A stretch of DNA of 64,000 nt from Isoetes taiwanensis (Eukaryota > Streptophyta > Lycopodiopsida > Isoetales > Isoetaceae): the NCBI GenBank assembly GCA_021234155.1, contig JAJEKV010000036.1, forward strand, positions 2,594,996-2,658,995, in the 5' to 3' direction. Each line of letters opens with the position of its first letter. Position 1 is the stretch's first letter. The notes below the pieces were generated by a model, which did no database searches, had not been told where the DNA came from, and worked only from the letters and a program-made list of their open reading frames with translations. The position numbers were made by a program, and so were the translations under genes. Below are positions 23,500 to 35,990 of this stretch, piece after piece.

Positions 23500-25080
23500 A
23501 CTAAACCAACCCAATTTGACTACTGACCGGAGGATTAAGTGCCCGAAAAATTTCCTCTTTGCTTGTTGATCCAAATTGGAGGCTGATTTGGCGGAGTTGG
23601 TTGATAGCGCGATTGCCGAGGCTTTGGTGGCTTTGTCCCGGTCTCGCCTTGTTTGCCATTAGCAATCCGTAGAGTTGGTAAGCCGTGGAGGGACCGATGT
23701 GGTCTGGATTTGTGCCGAAAGTCGCACTGAACTTGTGGAAGTTGAGAGGACACGCGGTGGTGGTATGACCCCCATTCTTGACGCGATAACACCGAAGTTT
23801 TAGAAGGATCAAAAGAGGACGCGAAGTGGATCCCCGTGGTTGCCCCCCGGTCGATAGAGTTGGCGCGGGTTGCACCCGGTGGTGGCCGCCGATAGTGCAT
23901 TGCTGTGGCTGGGGCGTGGCTTGCACTTGATAAACCATTTTGCTGCGAATCCGGGGATGAGCGCAATGCACTCTTCCGCGGCATGATTGCACATGTTGCA
24001 TCGCTGCAATGAGGCGGGCTATTGGTGGAGTTGCACTCCATTTGCCAAATGGCCTTGGTATTTGCAAATATGGCACCGCATTTGATTGACCGCGGATTAG
24101 CTTTTGCTGAGGAAACGTAAATTGCTTTGTGGGAACCATGACAGTGGAATGAACCGAGCTCTTGAAGAGCCACCGAGGAAACATTGATCTGAAAGTGATT
24201 GATCAAGGTCGATAGCCCCCAAAGTCTTGGGACTTGTATTCGCCCATGAGTCTAATACGGGAGGAAGTCCTTGGAGAAACCAAAGCACCGTAAAAATCCG
24301 CTCTCGCGGTGGGGTACCCTTGAGCTACTTAAGGTAATGTGAAGCCCATCCAAGAAAACTCCCTGCACTGACTGCGGGCTCTTTGTTGAAGTTCATTGAG
24401 CTGCTTGAGATGAAGCGATCATCATCCTGCGGGTCCCTCAAGAATGGCGTCGCAGCAAAGGCGCATTTCTACCGCCTTGTTTCCAATGGCTTTTGTTGGA
24501 CATGAGCCATTGATGAGGAGAGCCAAATGGTGGTGGAAAAGATGTGGAATTTCGAGGTCAAGCCATTTACCATTTAGACGCCTAGGGGAGCTCCTCAAAT
24601 TCTTCCATGGGGTGGGCCCTTTGGTCTAATTTGCCTGGTCCAAACTAAAGGTGGGATGTAAGTCGGCAGTCCGAAAGGTAGATGAAAGTGCCGGGTCGAC
24701 AGAAACGTTATATAAAGTGGAGGATATTGAGGTTCGAAAGCTGGATGGGCATGGTGCCCGGCGACCTCGATGAAGGTGATCTGGTTGAGAAACCGGGGCG
24801 AAGCCGGAGCATTGGTTTTGAGATCCGTGAAGGGGTTAAACGAAAGAGCGCTGGGGAAACGTAGGGAAAGGATATTCCCGGGTAGGCTAGAAAGGAGACA
24901 TGGTGGGGATAGCCGCGACGCACCGGGAGATGATGGTTGTGAAGGAAGAGGGGCGATGGCCCGAAGAATGATGGATGTAGGCATGTTCGTGGGCATGAAA
25001 GTATCAGCAGAGGAAGGTTGAGCCCGATAAGGCCCCGATAGTGATGAGGGACCCGAGGTTGTGAGTACTGTTTGCACGCT
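23500..25080 (-). pseudogene. Gag of element A (Pro/Ser-rich N-terminus, capsid-like core, CCHC knuckle)
   Basis: The N-terminal 160 codons (25,077-24,595) are rich in Pro and Ser. The capsid-like part around 24,600-24,100 is broken by frameshifts (ALLINGSCPTKAIGNK, FLGWASHYL). A zinc knuckle is visible at 24,032-24,075 as CHICKYQGHLAN then EC, with one extra base interrupting the last step. The region after it is basic and Pro/Gln/Ser-rich. Two overlapping frames of about 225 codons (23,501-24,206) are both largely shadows of this broken gene. Confidence 0.75.
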
Positions 25081-25320
25081 TTGGGGCTGGAACCGGGACC
25101 CAGGATGTATTACCTAGGGTGGGTGGCTCGACCGAGCCCTAGACCAAGATGGCCTCCCCTATGTCATAAGCGCGCCATACATGTCGCCATCAGTCGACGC
25201 CATGGCGCCCAAGCGAAGTCGCTTCGAGAAAGGAGTTCTTCCGGGCGGAAATTAGCTCTTTTAATATGGCGCATGAAGAAAAGTAGATGGAATCGCACTG
25301 CCGGCAAATGCATGATAAAG

Positions 25321-25980
25321 TGTTTGGGTCCGGGTTCGAACTCCTTCGAAGATGCCTCTCGGTGAGGACCCGGGATCTATCGTAGAGAGTCCGGACTATG
25401 TCACGCCGATTTGTAAGAAGAGGAAGAAGAAGAAGAAAACAATCAAAATGAGAAAGATGATAAGCTTCCCTTGATATCAATGATGAAACATACATGAGCT
25501 CTCTCTAACAGAGGAAAAACTCGAAAAGGAGACAAGACTCTAAAAACTCATTCTGGCAAAACCTTCATGTGCTAGTTTCACTATATATATAGTACAAATG
25601 GCTCAGCCCAATATATCACTCGACGATTCGTGCCCATCGAAGGAGGCCCCGATAGTACAATGGCCTTGGGCCCAATATAGACACTGACCGGCCCAAGGTC
25701 GACTCGGAAGGAGGCCCCGACGCAGGAATGTTGGCGCAGCTCTTGAAGTGCCTAGAATCACCGCCGACGCACGACACAAGCAAGTGATTTCGTCAACACT
25801 TGTCCGAGCTACGCCTTGGTTGTTTCCGCCACAAAAGTTTTGACCGCAAAGTGGGTCCGCCGCTGGTCTTCTCGGGCGAGCCTTTGATGACCGAATTCGG
25901 CCGATCGAGGATCCTTGAGCTTGACCTCGGGTTCTGTCAGGAGGAAGGAATAGTCCTGCATCAGAGGCATGTGACTAACA
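25321..25980 (-). repeat. Inner 5' LTR of element A
   Basis: 660 bp, TGTTAGTC...CCAAACA in element orientation. It carries an internal duplication: the phrase around AATGGCC/CCAATATA-AC-CTCGA is present twice at about 25,597-25,690, which accounts for its extra length over the 565-572 bp LTRs. It is not flanked by a target duplication of its own. Confidence 0.88.
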
Positions 25981-26142
25981 CTATGTCATCACTGGCAAGC
26001 AGCCCATACATGTCAACGGGGCCTCGAATGATGGCCTCCAAGCCAGAAGCCGCCTGAGAAAGGAGTTCTTCCGGCGTGAAATTACTTTAATGCATGGCAT
26101 GTAAGAAAGTAGGATGGAATCGTGACTGCAAATGCTTTACAG
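25981..26142 (-). repeat. Duplicated leader segment between the two 5' LTRs
   Basis: This 162-bp piece matches the leader just left of the inner LTR (about 25,142-25,320). Shared phrases include CATACATGTC, GAGAAAGGAGTTCTTCCGG and AGTAG-ATGGAATCG, and each ends at an LTR start. It shows that an LTR-plus-leader unit was duplicated in tandem. Confidence 0.8.
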
Positions 26143-26707
26143 TGTTTGGGGTCCGTCTGGAACTCGAAGACGTACCGTGGAGGACCCGCGGATCTATCAG
26201 AGAGTCCGGGACTATGTCACGCTGGGATTTTGTAAGAAGAAAGCAAGAAGAAGAAAACGTAACAAATGAGAGAAAGATGATAAGCTTCCTTGATATCAAT
26301 GATGAACATACATGAGCTCTCGAATAGAGAGAAAAACTCTAAAGGAGACAAGACTCAAAACTCATCTAAAACTCATGTGCTAGCTCTACTCATATATAGT
26401 ACAATGGCCTTGGGCCCAATATAACACTCTACCGATTCGCGTCGACTTCGAAGGAGGCCTCGATGGCAGAATGTTACGCGTTTCAGCGCCTAGAATCACG
26501 CTGACGCCGACGCCGGGTGACGTCAGTCACTTGTCCAGCGGCGCTCTTGTTGACGGGCCACAAAGCTTTGATCGCTGCGGGTTCCGGCCGCTTGGCCTCA
26601 TGGAGCCTTTGATGATCAATCTGCATCGATCGAGGATCCTGAGCTTGACTCCGGTTCCACGTGATGTGAAAGGAATAGGGGTCCCACTGTGAGGCACGTG
26701 ACTAACA
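26143..26707 (-). repeat. Outer 5' LTR of element A
   Basis: 565 bp with the same ends as the other LTRs. It is followed on the right by ATATG (26,708-26,712), the right copy of the target-site duplication whose partner precedes the 3' LTR. Confidence 0.93.
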
Positions 26708-26712
26708 ATATG

Positions 26713-27191
26713 ACCAAAAGAGGGTAAAATCATGTTAGGGTGGTTTTTCGAATATGTTACATATTAGGTGAACGTATTTTAATTATCGCAAGTTTCTAAC
26801 TGCTATCATCTCCCCAAGTTTTGTTCCCCCTACTTTCTTGGCTAGCTGAGTGCAGCTTGATTTGGTTTTTTTTTTCCAAGAATTGACACTACAAAATCGT
26901 TTGAACCTATTTAGAGGAAAACAATTGTGATCTACCCTGTAAGTTATGCTTTCTTTCTTTTGCGATCTTGTTTTTTTTGAGATTTCAGTCCATCAATGCA
27001 TTCAAGAAGTAGCAAAACTAGTTTCCAAAACGTAAAAATCAAAATGCAGGATTCAAACAGATAGATTCATCTAGCGTTAACATGATTATAACTGTTTTGT
27101 TTAGATCATTGTCTGAACTTCAAGTGCTTCAGATTAAATTTTCTTATAAAAGCAAATCTGTTGTTTTGTTCATTTTGCAGGTACTATAAAC
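26713..27191. other. AT-rich spacer right of element A
   Basis: No gene is seen. The right end, TTCATTTTGCAG at about 27,169-27,180, looks like a 3' splice site for the following pseudogene. Confidence 0.5.
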
Positions 27192-27832
27192 ATGGCAAAG
27201 ATTCCAAAGAAGACACCAACAAAACCTTCAAGAAAGTCTCCAAGAGGCAGAAAGCCTCTAGCAGCTTCAAGTTCAAACACTAAAAGGGACGTTATACCTT
27301 TCGATGACACTAGGTTTTCTGTAACGTAGTTTAGACAACTGAATTTTATGAGATTTATGAGAAGTATGATGCTATGATGAGAGAAATATGGGGAGATGAA
27401 GCTCTAAAGCAAGAATTTTGCAAATGGGTCCAGGAAGCAGAGAGAGATGTTGACTAAAAAATGGTAGCATTGGAGGACCAACAATCAAAGCTGGATCAAA
27501 CATCTGAAAATGCCATGAAATCTTAACACTTCAAATGGAAAGTGGAGGATGCTATTGAGCAAAGGGAATCAAGAATGCAGGGTTAGGTTGAGCTGCAGAA
27601 AGATATTGACATGAATCTCACTAACCTAAAACATGTAGATGCAAAGATTTAAGATACATCTGTAGATATAGGCGCAGCTGAGGCAAGAGACAAGAAAAGA
27701 ATTGAGGGAATTTTTAGAGCATTCCTTAATCCTTTTGCAGCCTCACTCCTCTTCATTCTATTATCTTTGGAGATCAAATTATTGTTCATCCTTTTTATTC
27801 ATGTACATATTGTGAATAAAATTTTGGTATGA
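27192..27832 (+). pseudogene. Decayed gene: basic N-terminus, coiled-coil body, hydrophobic tail
   Basis: An ATG at 27,192 opens 45 codons, MAKIPKKTPTKPSRKSPRGR and on, to a TAG at 27,327. A second frame then runs to 27,832 with Glu/Lys/Asp-rich, heptad-like sequence (EIYEKYDAMMREIWGDEAL, KMVALEDQQSKLDQ, VELQKDIDMNLTNLKH). It ends in a hydrophobic segment (ASLLFILLSLEIKLLFILF). Four stops (TAA, TAA, TAG, TAA) interrupt it. All could come from CAA/CAG. The family is not recognised. A transposon-borne or retro-copied gene is likely. It is not functional as it stands. Confidence 0.5.
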
Positions 27833-29930
27833 ATCCAGTGGTCCTGGCACCTTGAAACCATCCTTATTGTCTCCTTTGTATATCCTATCTTGCTAGCACA
27901 AAGATTTCATGTGTTGATCCTAATTGCTCATGGGGTAGCAATTTTCCTTTAGCACTTTGACTCCTTGCAAAAAAAGGGTTATTGCATGTATATTTGAATT
28001 ACAATTTCCTTTCCTTTGTAATAGTAGTTAGAATCAATGTACATTTGCGGCATGTAGAAAATAAAGGAGTGATAGGTGAAGTGCGAGCAGACCTTTTCAT
28101 CTCACTTCACGATTGCCCAGGTGTTTGACTACATGCATACGCTGACCGCCAACGCCAGTCCCACCACACTAGATCCGTCCCCTGGTTCTTCTACTTGCAA
28201 GTGCGCTTGTGACCAATAGTAGAATACACAAATTGTCACTACTACTTAACTTTAGCTAAATATAATAGGTCTCCTTAGGATATCAAATCCTTTTAAATTG
28301 TATGTAAGTTGATATCTATATTTTTTTTTTCAATTAGCTTAATAACATTGGTAAGATTCGCCTAAGTTTCTATGAAACAATTCAAGTCAAAAAGGTGAGT
28401 ATGACGTAATTATCTGTATATGATTTTGATTCGCCGTACATACATCTATTTATTATTATGATGCAATACCTATAATTTGATAGGAAGCTAAGGAAAAGAA
28501 GTGTTTTTTTTTTTTTTTTTTTATTTGCGGGGGCGGGGGGGATGGAGATGAGGTTATAGTGTTTGGTAAAGACTTGTAATAATTTAACTTAATGAATAAA
28601 TGGAACTTTGAATTGTACAATTGTGTAGCTAGTTACTCGCCCTCCCCTCCTTCTAGGTCGTGGCTTGAAATAGCAATATTACATATATGAAACATTACAA
28701 TGCTATGGCATTCAGCGAGGGAGCCCAGTAGTAAGTGAAGTTCTTAGATATTGGTTGACCCAGCAGTGGAGTTAAGATTGTGTTAACCCTGATAGTTATG
28801 TATCTGAGGTTTTGTTCAACATAAGTAAAGATGGAGCTTTACAAGTAATGTCATGTTTTGCAATTTTATCCGACATTTGGGTTTTAACGGTTGAAGAAAC
28901 AATCAATTTGTGAATAAAACCTCTTGTGTTTATATTTAGGCATCAAAGCTGTCTTTGATGTTCTCAATTTGCTTCTAAATTTGCATTATCATAAAATTTG
29001 TGGAGTTCTTTACCAAGCGGTTTGCAAACAAGGGAGATGCAATTTGTTAATATATTCCTACATGAGGTTTGTCTCATATAGGCATTAGTTGCATTTTATG
29101 CATATCGAGCAGCAGAATTAAGGGTAGAAACAAAAAGAAATGGGTTGTAGTGTTTTCCTTATGAGGTCATGGTATTTCATGCTAGTTGTGCACCTTCAAA
29201 ACCTTGAAACCTCCTTTGCGATGGTCATAGGAATTGAAATCGTGGTGAGTGGTGTATAGTTAAGGATTGCAACTTTGGGATGGAACTTAATAACATAGGT
29301 TTGATGCATTAGCTTTTACTCAAAGCACATTTTGCCATAAGCATATCTTATCTAGAGCTCTTGCATTCAGAATATGAGTATTTTTGCAACATTTAACCCG
29401 ACGAGCCATTGAACTTAAAGATATTATGAGATGATTTTGCCCCAATAGGACATCCATCAAATCCCTGAGAATTAAAAGCGGAACAAAATGCAAATTAAAA
29501 ATATGACAAATTGTGATTTTTGTTTATGAAGGAAATCTTGGTTTTATACTTTGGACTGTTTCATTAAGCGAAATGTGCATCCACTATGTCTATGCGAGAT
29601 TAAGAAATTCAAAATGCTAGTTGCGTGTACATAAGACAATGAGGGGTAATAAATGCTTTTGAAAAATTAAAAGCCCTAAATACTGCGAGTGGAAAGGCGG
29701 AAATGGAAGTACAAAATGGTGGCGTTTGAAGATCTGAGTGGTAACACACTAGGTCCCTAGCAACTATAAGGTCTCGGTTGAGACGCTGAACTCGCCCCTC
29801 TGACGTTGGGTGTCAAAACCACCGAGGCGCATAATGTAAAAGTGGTTGGGGTGGGGCCCAATAAGCAATGTAATAATGGTGTGTGGTCACATGTCGGTTG
29901 GATCGCCTGAGTAGTATTGGCGTTAAAATA
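27833..29930. other. AT-rich spacer with poly-T tract
   Basis: T19 at about 28,504-28,522, followed by a G-rich run at about 28,528-28,540, may be the reversed poly-A end of a small retroposed copy. Nothing else is supported. The stretch ends in a TATC microsatellite at 29,931-29,947. Confidence 0.45.
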
Positions 29931-29947
29931 CTATCTATCTATCTATC

Positions 29948-30507
29948 GTTTGGGGGCGGGTTCGAGGGAACTCTGCAAAGAGCGACCCTACAGTGAGCTG
30001 CGATGGATCAGGAGGAGAATCCAGAGGACTATGTCGCAGCGAGTTTGCAAGAAAGAGAACAAGAAAAGAAAGAAAATAGAACAAAGAACAATGAGAGGAA
30101 AATGATAAACTTCCTTGTTATCGATGATGAACATACATGAGCTCTTTCATAATCGAAGGCCCGAGCGGAGACAAAACTCAAAACTCATCTAAAAATGTCT
30201 TATCAATGGCCTTTATTAATATAATTTCTCTGGCCCGATCGGTCTGCCGACTCGGAAGGAGGCGATTCTGCGAGGAATGTTAAGCGGTGCGAAGTGCCTA
30301 CCAACCAGCGGCGGCCCGGCCTTGGCGGTGACGGGTCATCACTTGTGGCCTCTTGTTGCCGAACCCGGGCTTTATTTGCGTGGTACCTTTGCCCAGTCTT
30401 GGAGGCTTTGGGCGGCCCGGCCCGTGCAGCCATGGATCGCCCGAGCTTGACCTGGTCAGGTGTTATGCATGAACAATCCACGTACCGGGAGACACCGGGG
30501 ACTAACA
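29948..30507 (-). repeat. 3' LTR of element B
   Basis: 560 bp, aligned with the LTRs of element A. It is more diverged than the 5' LTR at 40,330 in the TATA area, where TTATTAATATAATTTC replaces the TATATATA box. The internal side (30,508 onward) repeats the A element's sequence at the same place. Confidence 0.88.
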
Positions 30508-33500
30508 CCCTGAAATGACACTTCGGTCGAAGAAAGGAGGAAGTGCTAGAGGCGGGGAAGCCGGCGGTCGGAGAGGAGTAATCCTGAAGAATGAGTCGAA
30601 GCGCCAATATAGTAATAAAACAATAAAGATCTAGCCAGTTGGCGTCCGAGTGTTGAAGCCACGTGAGATGGGCCTCAATGAGGAGATGAAGCGCCACCAT
30701 GTCTTCCGAGCGGCATGAAGCGTACGAGAATTTCGCCAGCACTCATGAAAGCGAGGTTTGGAGGCAAAACGGCGGCAACATTGGTTAGTAGTGGAATTAG
30801 ACGGTACCGATTTAAAGGCGAAGCGGGGATGCATTTGAAACAACCCGCAGCTCGGCTGCGGTGGGTGAAGAATTGGTGAGGTGGCGACGATGCAAAAAGG
30901 TATCGAACCATGCAAGGCATCCGGCGAGGCTTTTATAACCGCAGCTCGTGGAAGTATAAATCCAATTTTTCAGTAGTGCAAAAGTGGCATTATCCTCTCC
31001 CAATTGGAGGCGTCGACAAATCGAGGGGATCTGGGAGATCGGTGGAGATCCCCGGGCCGGAGTCGACCGACATAACCATCCATGACCTTAGATCCAAAGG
31101 GAGAGCGCCGGTCGAGAAGAAAGGTGGGGAGGGGCTCTAAGAGGAAACATATGGAGAGGAAGCTTATGCAGTGTCGCGTGGGTTGGAAACCATGTCCGAG
31201 AAATGCTTGAACAAGATTTTGATCAAAACTACGACACCAATGGTCCCATTAGAAGTAGTAATTGATGAGCGAATTGACCCAAGATTTTTGATCAAGGAAA
31301 CGCGACATAATGGTCCCGATACGGTAAGTAGTATGCATATAAATGCAGGGGCAAACTCAAGATCATCGAGTCGCCCGGTTTTTGTTTTGTTCATTTAGCG
31401 TTTGACACGCCGCGAGGTAGAGTCGAGCGGTCCGGGGCATGTACTCCCTGTTCAAAAGTCCTAAGGCGGCGAGGATCCTTGAAATATTGTTGGTTGGTGA
31501 TAACGGCACCAGCAGCATTGAGTTGCCTCTAAAAACACGATGGGCCTCATCGGGAATTTATCATGGAGATCCACGCTTGGTGAAGTCATGAAAAACATAA
31601 GCCATGGGGAGTTTCTTCAGGAAGATGACTAATTGGGATCTTCAACCCAGAAGTATTAGTGATCAAAGACTAAGAGTGCACAAAATAAACCCTTGTCTTC
31701 TATAGAAAGATCCGGCCAGATCGAAGGAAGTCCACACTTTTGGTGGTACGTTGATGAACATTACCATTGGCAGCGTGCACCACTTCAAAAGAGGTCTTGA
31801 TGGAGACCTACCTCGAATCCAAAGATAGCTAGAGAAGGAGTAGAAAGTCCATTGATGTTTGTAGCAATGTCAAGATATCCCTCTGTTTGTTTTGGGCTTC
31901 CTCGGTAGATTGAACTGCTTGTTGGAGCTGATGTTCAAGGTCCGCGGATCCGATGCTCCTTTTCTAACAAAAGAGCGGGCCCGATGCGGACCGTTTACCG
32001 AAGCGTGGCATGTGAAGAGGATTGCCCAGGGTATGGGTGAGCGTGGCAATCTCAGCGTCATCGATGACCTTTGTTTTGAGCCTCAAAAGCTGAGTCACGG
32101 AGGGGCGTTAGCGATTGGTTAGCATGGAAAGGCGAGCTTCAAAGGCGGCGTCCGCGCTTCGGTGAGGTTTTGAACGAGTCTTTGTAATTGTCCACAAAAG
32201 CTCGAGTACAAGGTGTCTAGCTTAGCAATGTCTTTCTCCTTTTTCACCCGGGAGGGTATCTTTGGACTTGTTACGTTCCAATAAGTCCTCGAATTTGGGT
32301 TTGATTTGAGCTTTGCTGATGTCTGCCAAAGTAAGGCTGGTCTGATCTGAGCACTGTGAGATCTATACGGGCCTCGCATAGAAGCCGCGTGCTTTTCTTG
32401 AGTTGGGCCTCAAAGTTTGAATATGGGCGATTGTTTTGAAGGTCTCTTTGAACATCGGAAGCCTCGGGGGGCGCTGAACACGATCATATCATGAAACCTC
32501 ACAGGATGCATGTAGCTGCATGGCGGCAGGTTTTAACATCTTGCTGGAATTTGTGCGGAGCTTCTCGAGGATGGGGAGGTGAGGGCCTATTCTTCTGGGT
32601 AGTCGAGATTGTTGAGAGGCATGATGGGAATGGAAGGCGTGGCCTCAGAGGAGAAGAGGGATCTGATAATATCGTGGTCTGGTGTTGAACATGATCCGGG
32701 TCCAGCATGAAGGTCAGCTTTGTTAAGGTTTGGCAGGAATCTTTTGACTGGCCCTGAGTGGAGGTATGGGAAGTGGAAGGGCTCACAAAACGGGGAAGGT
32801 AATAGCGAATGGGGCACGAAAGATGGCCACCGCGGAAATTCGAAGAGGCAGGGAGGAGAGGAGGAGTAGCCACGATGCGGTCTACTTCTTGAAAAGCGGT
32901 AGAATAAGGCGTGGCCAATCAACATGGAGAGTGGAGTGGATGGCGATTGATGACCATATTATAAAATGAGCTTATTGATGTGGGTGTTCTTTATGGAATG
33001 CAAAGCAATTTTCGCCCGAAACTTCACAAAAAAATCTCATGTGGTTTGGCAATATTTGAAGCGATCTTTGGTTGATAAGCGATAAGCGGGGAATGAATTT
33101 AAAGTGGCGATCCAGGTCTGTAAAAGCAGCCAAAGAGGCGGAAAGGTTTTGCAAAGGGATGCTGAATACCTCGGAAATCAAATCTTTGAGTAAAGTAAAA
33201 TGGTGGTGCCATCGACCCCGCCGTGCTTAAATCCCGCCGGGCTGTTGGCCGATGTAGCGATGAAGCTATACGCAATTCTTGGCGGTTAGGGCAGGAGCTC
33301 CATTTGAAAAGTCATTAAAAGCTTGTGGCGTTTGACTTCCCGTTCCCGGACCAACAAAGTTGCCTCGAAGATTAGGCGTCGAGAAAGACCGCGGTTTCGA
33401 AAAGAAATTACATCCTTGGGCGGAAGCTTGAAGTGTAGAAAGTTTGGGGGGCAGCCATGGCGGCATTCGAACGAAATTTGTTTGAAGGCGGAGAAGCGGA

Positions 33501-33620
33501 GAGCGAAGGCGAAGTAGCGGATAGGCGAAAAGGTTTAGAGTAAGCAAAATGTAGGTGAAGGGGCATGATGAGGCGAACCTTCAACGTTGATGATGCGGTG
33601 GCGACGGATCACGAAGTGGG
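30508..33620 (-). pseudogene. Extra coding region downstream of integrase, element B
   Basis: It is colinear with 15.5-18.6 kb of element A. It shows WLPPKLSTLQASAQG near 33,450 (the counterpart of the MAAQ start in A), NTHINKL near 32,970, a Pro/Ser-rich stretch at 32,925-32,590, and FEAQLKK-type heptads near 32,400. Frameshifts are frequent. Conservation of the region in two copies implies it was a real part of the element, probably one long protein. The function is unknown. Confidence 0.55.
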
Positions 33621-34439
33621 CAATTGAAGGCAAAATTGTGTCCCCAAATGGTAAAGGGAGAAGCAATGAGCGGTGGCGATGAGGCGTAAGTGAATACGAT
33701 CGATTGGACAGTGGGCAAAAGGACACATTAATGTTGACGAGGCGTGAAAGAAGGGAATGTCATTTAATGCTGGCCTTTCGAGAAGTGGGATATCATTAAA
33801 AACGAAGGTGTCGAAGGTACCATGGCTAGATATTGTGGGGAGAAAAAGATTCCCCATTTAATGCCAACCTTGCATTGCAACCCGCGTTGGCTAATTTTTA
33901 TTGGTCCGCGTCGGCGGGGAGTTCCTCGGTTGGCTATATAAAGAAGCGAGGTTGAAAGCGGAGACACGATGGCGCTTCCGGTATGTATGCGCTGGTTTTG
34001 CATGACAAATGCACTATGCCTTCCAAGCTGCACAGGTGGATTGATTAAAAATGGTTTGCGGACCTGGCGGTGCCACAATGCATTAGCATTGCTATGGATG
34101 GGTGGTGTGCGGCATGGCTGAGCATACCCGATCCCACACCAGCGGGATGGAGGTGATTCGCACTGCTACTGGGACCCGAAAAGCGGTACCACTCCCTGTA
34201 TCACCTACGCTTTCCGGGAACCGAGTGGGGTTTTCCTTCTTGCCTTGGTAGATAGGGCTCTGAGCCCGTTTTTTTATATAAAGGCGGTGCCCCATAGCTT
34301 AAATATTTTGAAATTCATTGCCCACATTTTGTAAAAATTCCACCTATAATATAAATATACGCTGGTTTAGTCACTATCTCATTTGTGTTTGTATGGGAAC
34401 ATCATCCATTTGTTGATTTTCACTTTACGTGGTATGAAA

Positions 34440-35590
34440 TGTTTTGGCAGAAAGCCATTAACCTTGATGTAGGTAATGGAGTTCCATCTAATTCATTATT
34501 TGGAAAGCGGGGTTGAATCATGAACTATTTGATAAGGGCCAAGCCATGAAACTTTAGTTTGGGAAAATGTTTGTCAAGGAATCATAAAGAAGAACCAAAT
34601 CTCTTTCTTTGAATGTTTTTGTCTTGAGGCGTTTGTCATGTAAAGATTTTTGCAACCGTTGTCCATGAAGAACACGAATATAAGCATCCTTCTAAGTTCA
34701 TCCAATTTGTTCCAATTGATAAACCCATTCTTTGAGTCTGGCCGGATTATGGTAGGTAGGTGAAAAGCGGAGAGTTGGGAGAATGTACTCAAAAGGCATG
34801 AGAGCTTCTTGACCATAAACCAATTTGAAAGGTGTGACCGGTAGCTATTTTGAAACAAGTATTGTAAGCCCAAAAGAATTAGGAAGTTTGTTTTGCGGTC
34901 GGTCGAGAAAGCGTCACAAATTTTCTTGAGAATGGTGACCCGTTTTTTGTTGGTGCTTTCAAACAAACCGTTCCCTTGAGGATAGTAAGGTGTGCTCTTG
35001 TGATGATGTATCGGGAGATAATCCGTCGGTTCCTTGATGGTATGATTGATAAAATGGACCGCGTGATCAACGACTAAATCGTGGGGCAGCAAAGTCGGCG
35101 TGATGATTTTTGCCAAGATGACCTTGGCGGTGTTGGCCGCGGTATTGCGGAAGTCGCCAAGCTTCCGCCCATTTGGTAGCATAGTCGGTGAGAACCAGAA
35201 TGCTTAAACGCAGATTGTGCCGTATGGCGGAATCAATGGGTCCCACAAAATCCATCCCCATTTTTTGAAGGAAAGGCGCGTGGCCGGCGTCAATGGGCGT
35301 CGCCGACGTGGAGGCGACCGTCCTGGCCAATGGCAAGCATCACATGTCGAGGCGTGGGGCGTGGCGTCTTTGAAGCGTGGGCCAAAAATAACCAGCAAGA
35401 AAGGTTTTTAGCGTCTTACGCGTGGTGTCACCATGAAAATGACCACCATCGAGCCCTTCATGGGCTTCTCGAACAATATCACGGGACCTCATGAGGGGAG
35501 AAACAGTACGTCGAGGATGGTATCCTTACCCTTTTGTAAAGATGGCGCAACCATGGTGTAGTCCGCGGACCTTCACCGGAGAAAATTGAT
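34440..35590 (-). pseudogene. Integrase of element B
   Basis: The zinc region shows the Cys pair STCDACHWPG. The core shows MGMDFVGPI (Asp 1), VLTDYATKWAEA, VVDHAVHF (Asp 2), PYYPQGNGLFESTNK (Glu in FESTNK) and LLGLQYLFQN. These are the DDE motifs of a Ty3/gypsy integrase. The longest frame, 34,574-35,182 (202 codons), covers the second half of the core. Frames change before and after it. Confidence 0.88.
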
Positions 35591-35669
35591 GTAAATCCGG
35601 ATTGTCGCTTGGCCGGAGAGGCGTGGCGTCCTCGGTGGAAGAGCTTTGTGAGGAGATCTTTGCTGAAAG

Positions 35670-35990
35670 TCATGGAACCAATGAGGTGTTGCCGTGACGT
35701 AGAAGAGTTGGCGTCCGGGAAGGCGTCGAGACTCGATGGAGGGATCCGTGTATTGGATCGCGTGAAGATAATCCGGGACAACATGAGATTTGCACGCCTT
35801 TGTGAACAATTTCAAAAGGTGCAAATTCTTGAAGGAGGACTAAACGAAACAATCGCGCGTGCGGGCGTGGTTGTTGATCAAATAAAGGAAGTGCTTGGTG
35901 GTCAACAAAGAATTTGATCGACGCCCAAAAGATAGATTTGGGCGTTGAACATGAAAATTAAACCCAAGGCTTCACGTTACGTGGCGAAAA
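35670..35990 (-). pseudogene. RNase H region of element B
   Basis: Pieces such as FAPFEIVHKGVQISC correspond to the FAPFEIDFIK segment of element A and lie between RT and integrase as expected. The domain is fragmented, and the assignment rests on position and on alignment with A. Confidence 0.55.

Larger units (their letters stand above)
14976..26707 (-). mobile_element. Ty3/gypsy LTR retrotransposon A (three LTRs in one insertion)
   Basis: The element is bounded by LTR ends (minus-strand TGTTAGTC...CCAAACA) and flanked by the same 5 bp, ATATG, at 14,971-14,975 and 26,708-26,712. It reads from right to left: LTR, short leader, LTR, leader, gag, protease, RT, RNase H, integrase, an extra roughly 3 kb coding region, LTR. 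All coding parts carry frameshifts or stops, so it is non-autonomous now. It is GC-richer than its flanks. A paralogous copy (element B) lies at 29,948-40,948. Confidence 0.93.

Noticed and set aside
25300-25345. Primer binding site next to the 5' LTR
   Set aside because: The bases after the LTR end (CTTTATCATGCATTTGCC, with variants in the other copies) do not match a tRNA 3' end that I recognise, and they differ between copies.
26888-29156. A CACTA element from CACTACAAAATCG to GGGTTGTAGTG around the 27.2 kb pseudogene
   Set aside because: Only the first eight bases match between the ends and the flanking three bases differ (TGA against TTT).
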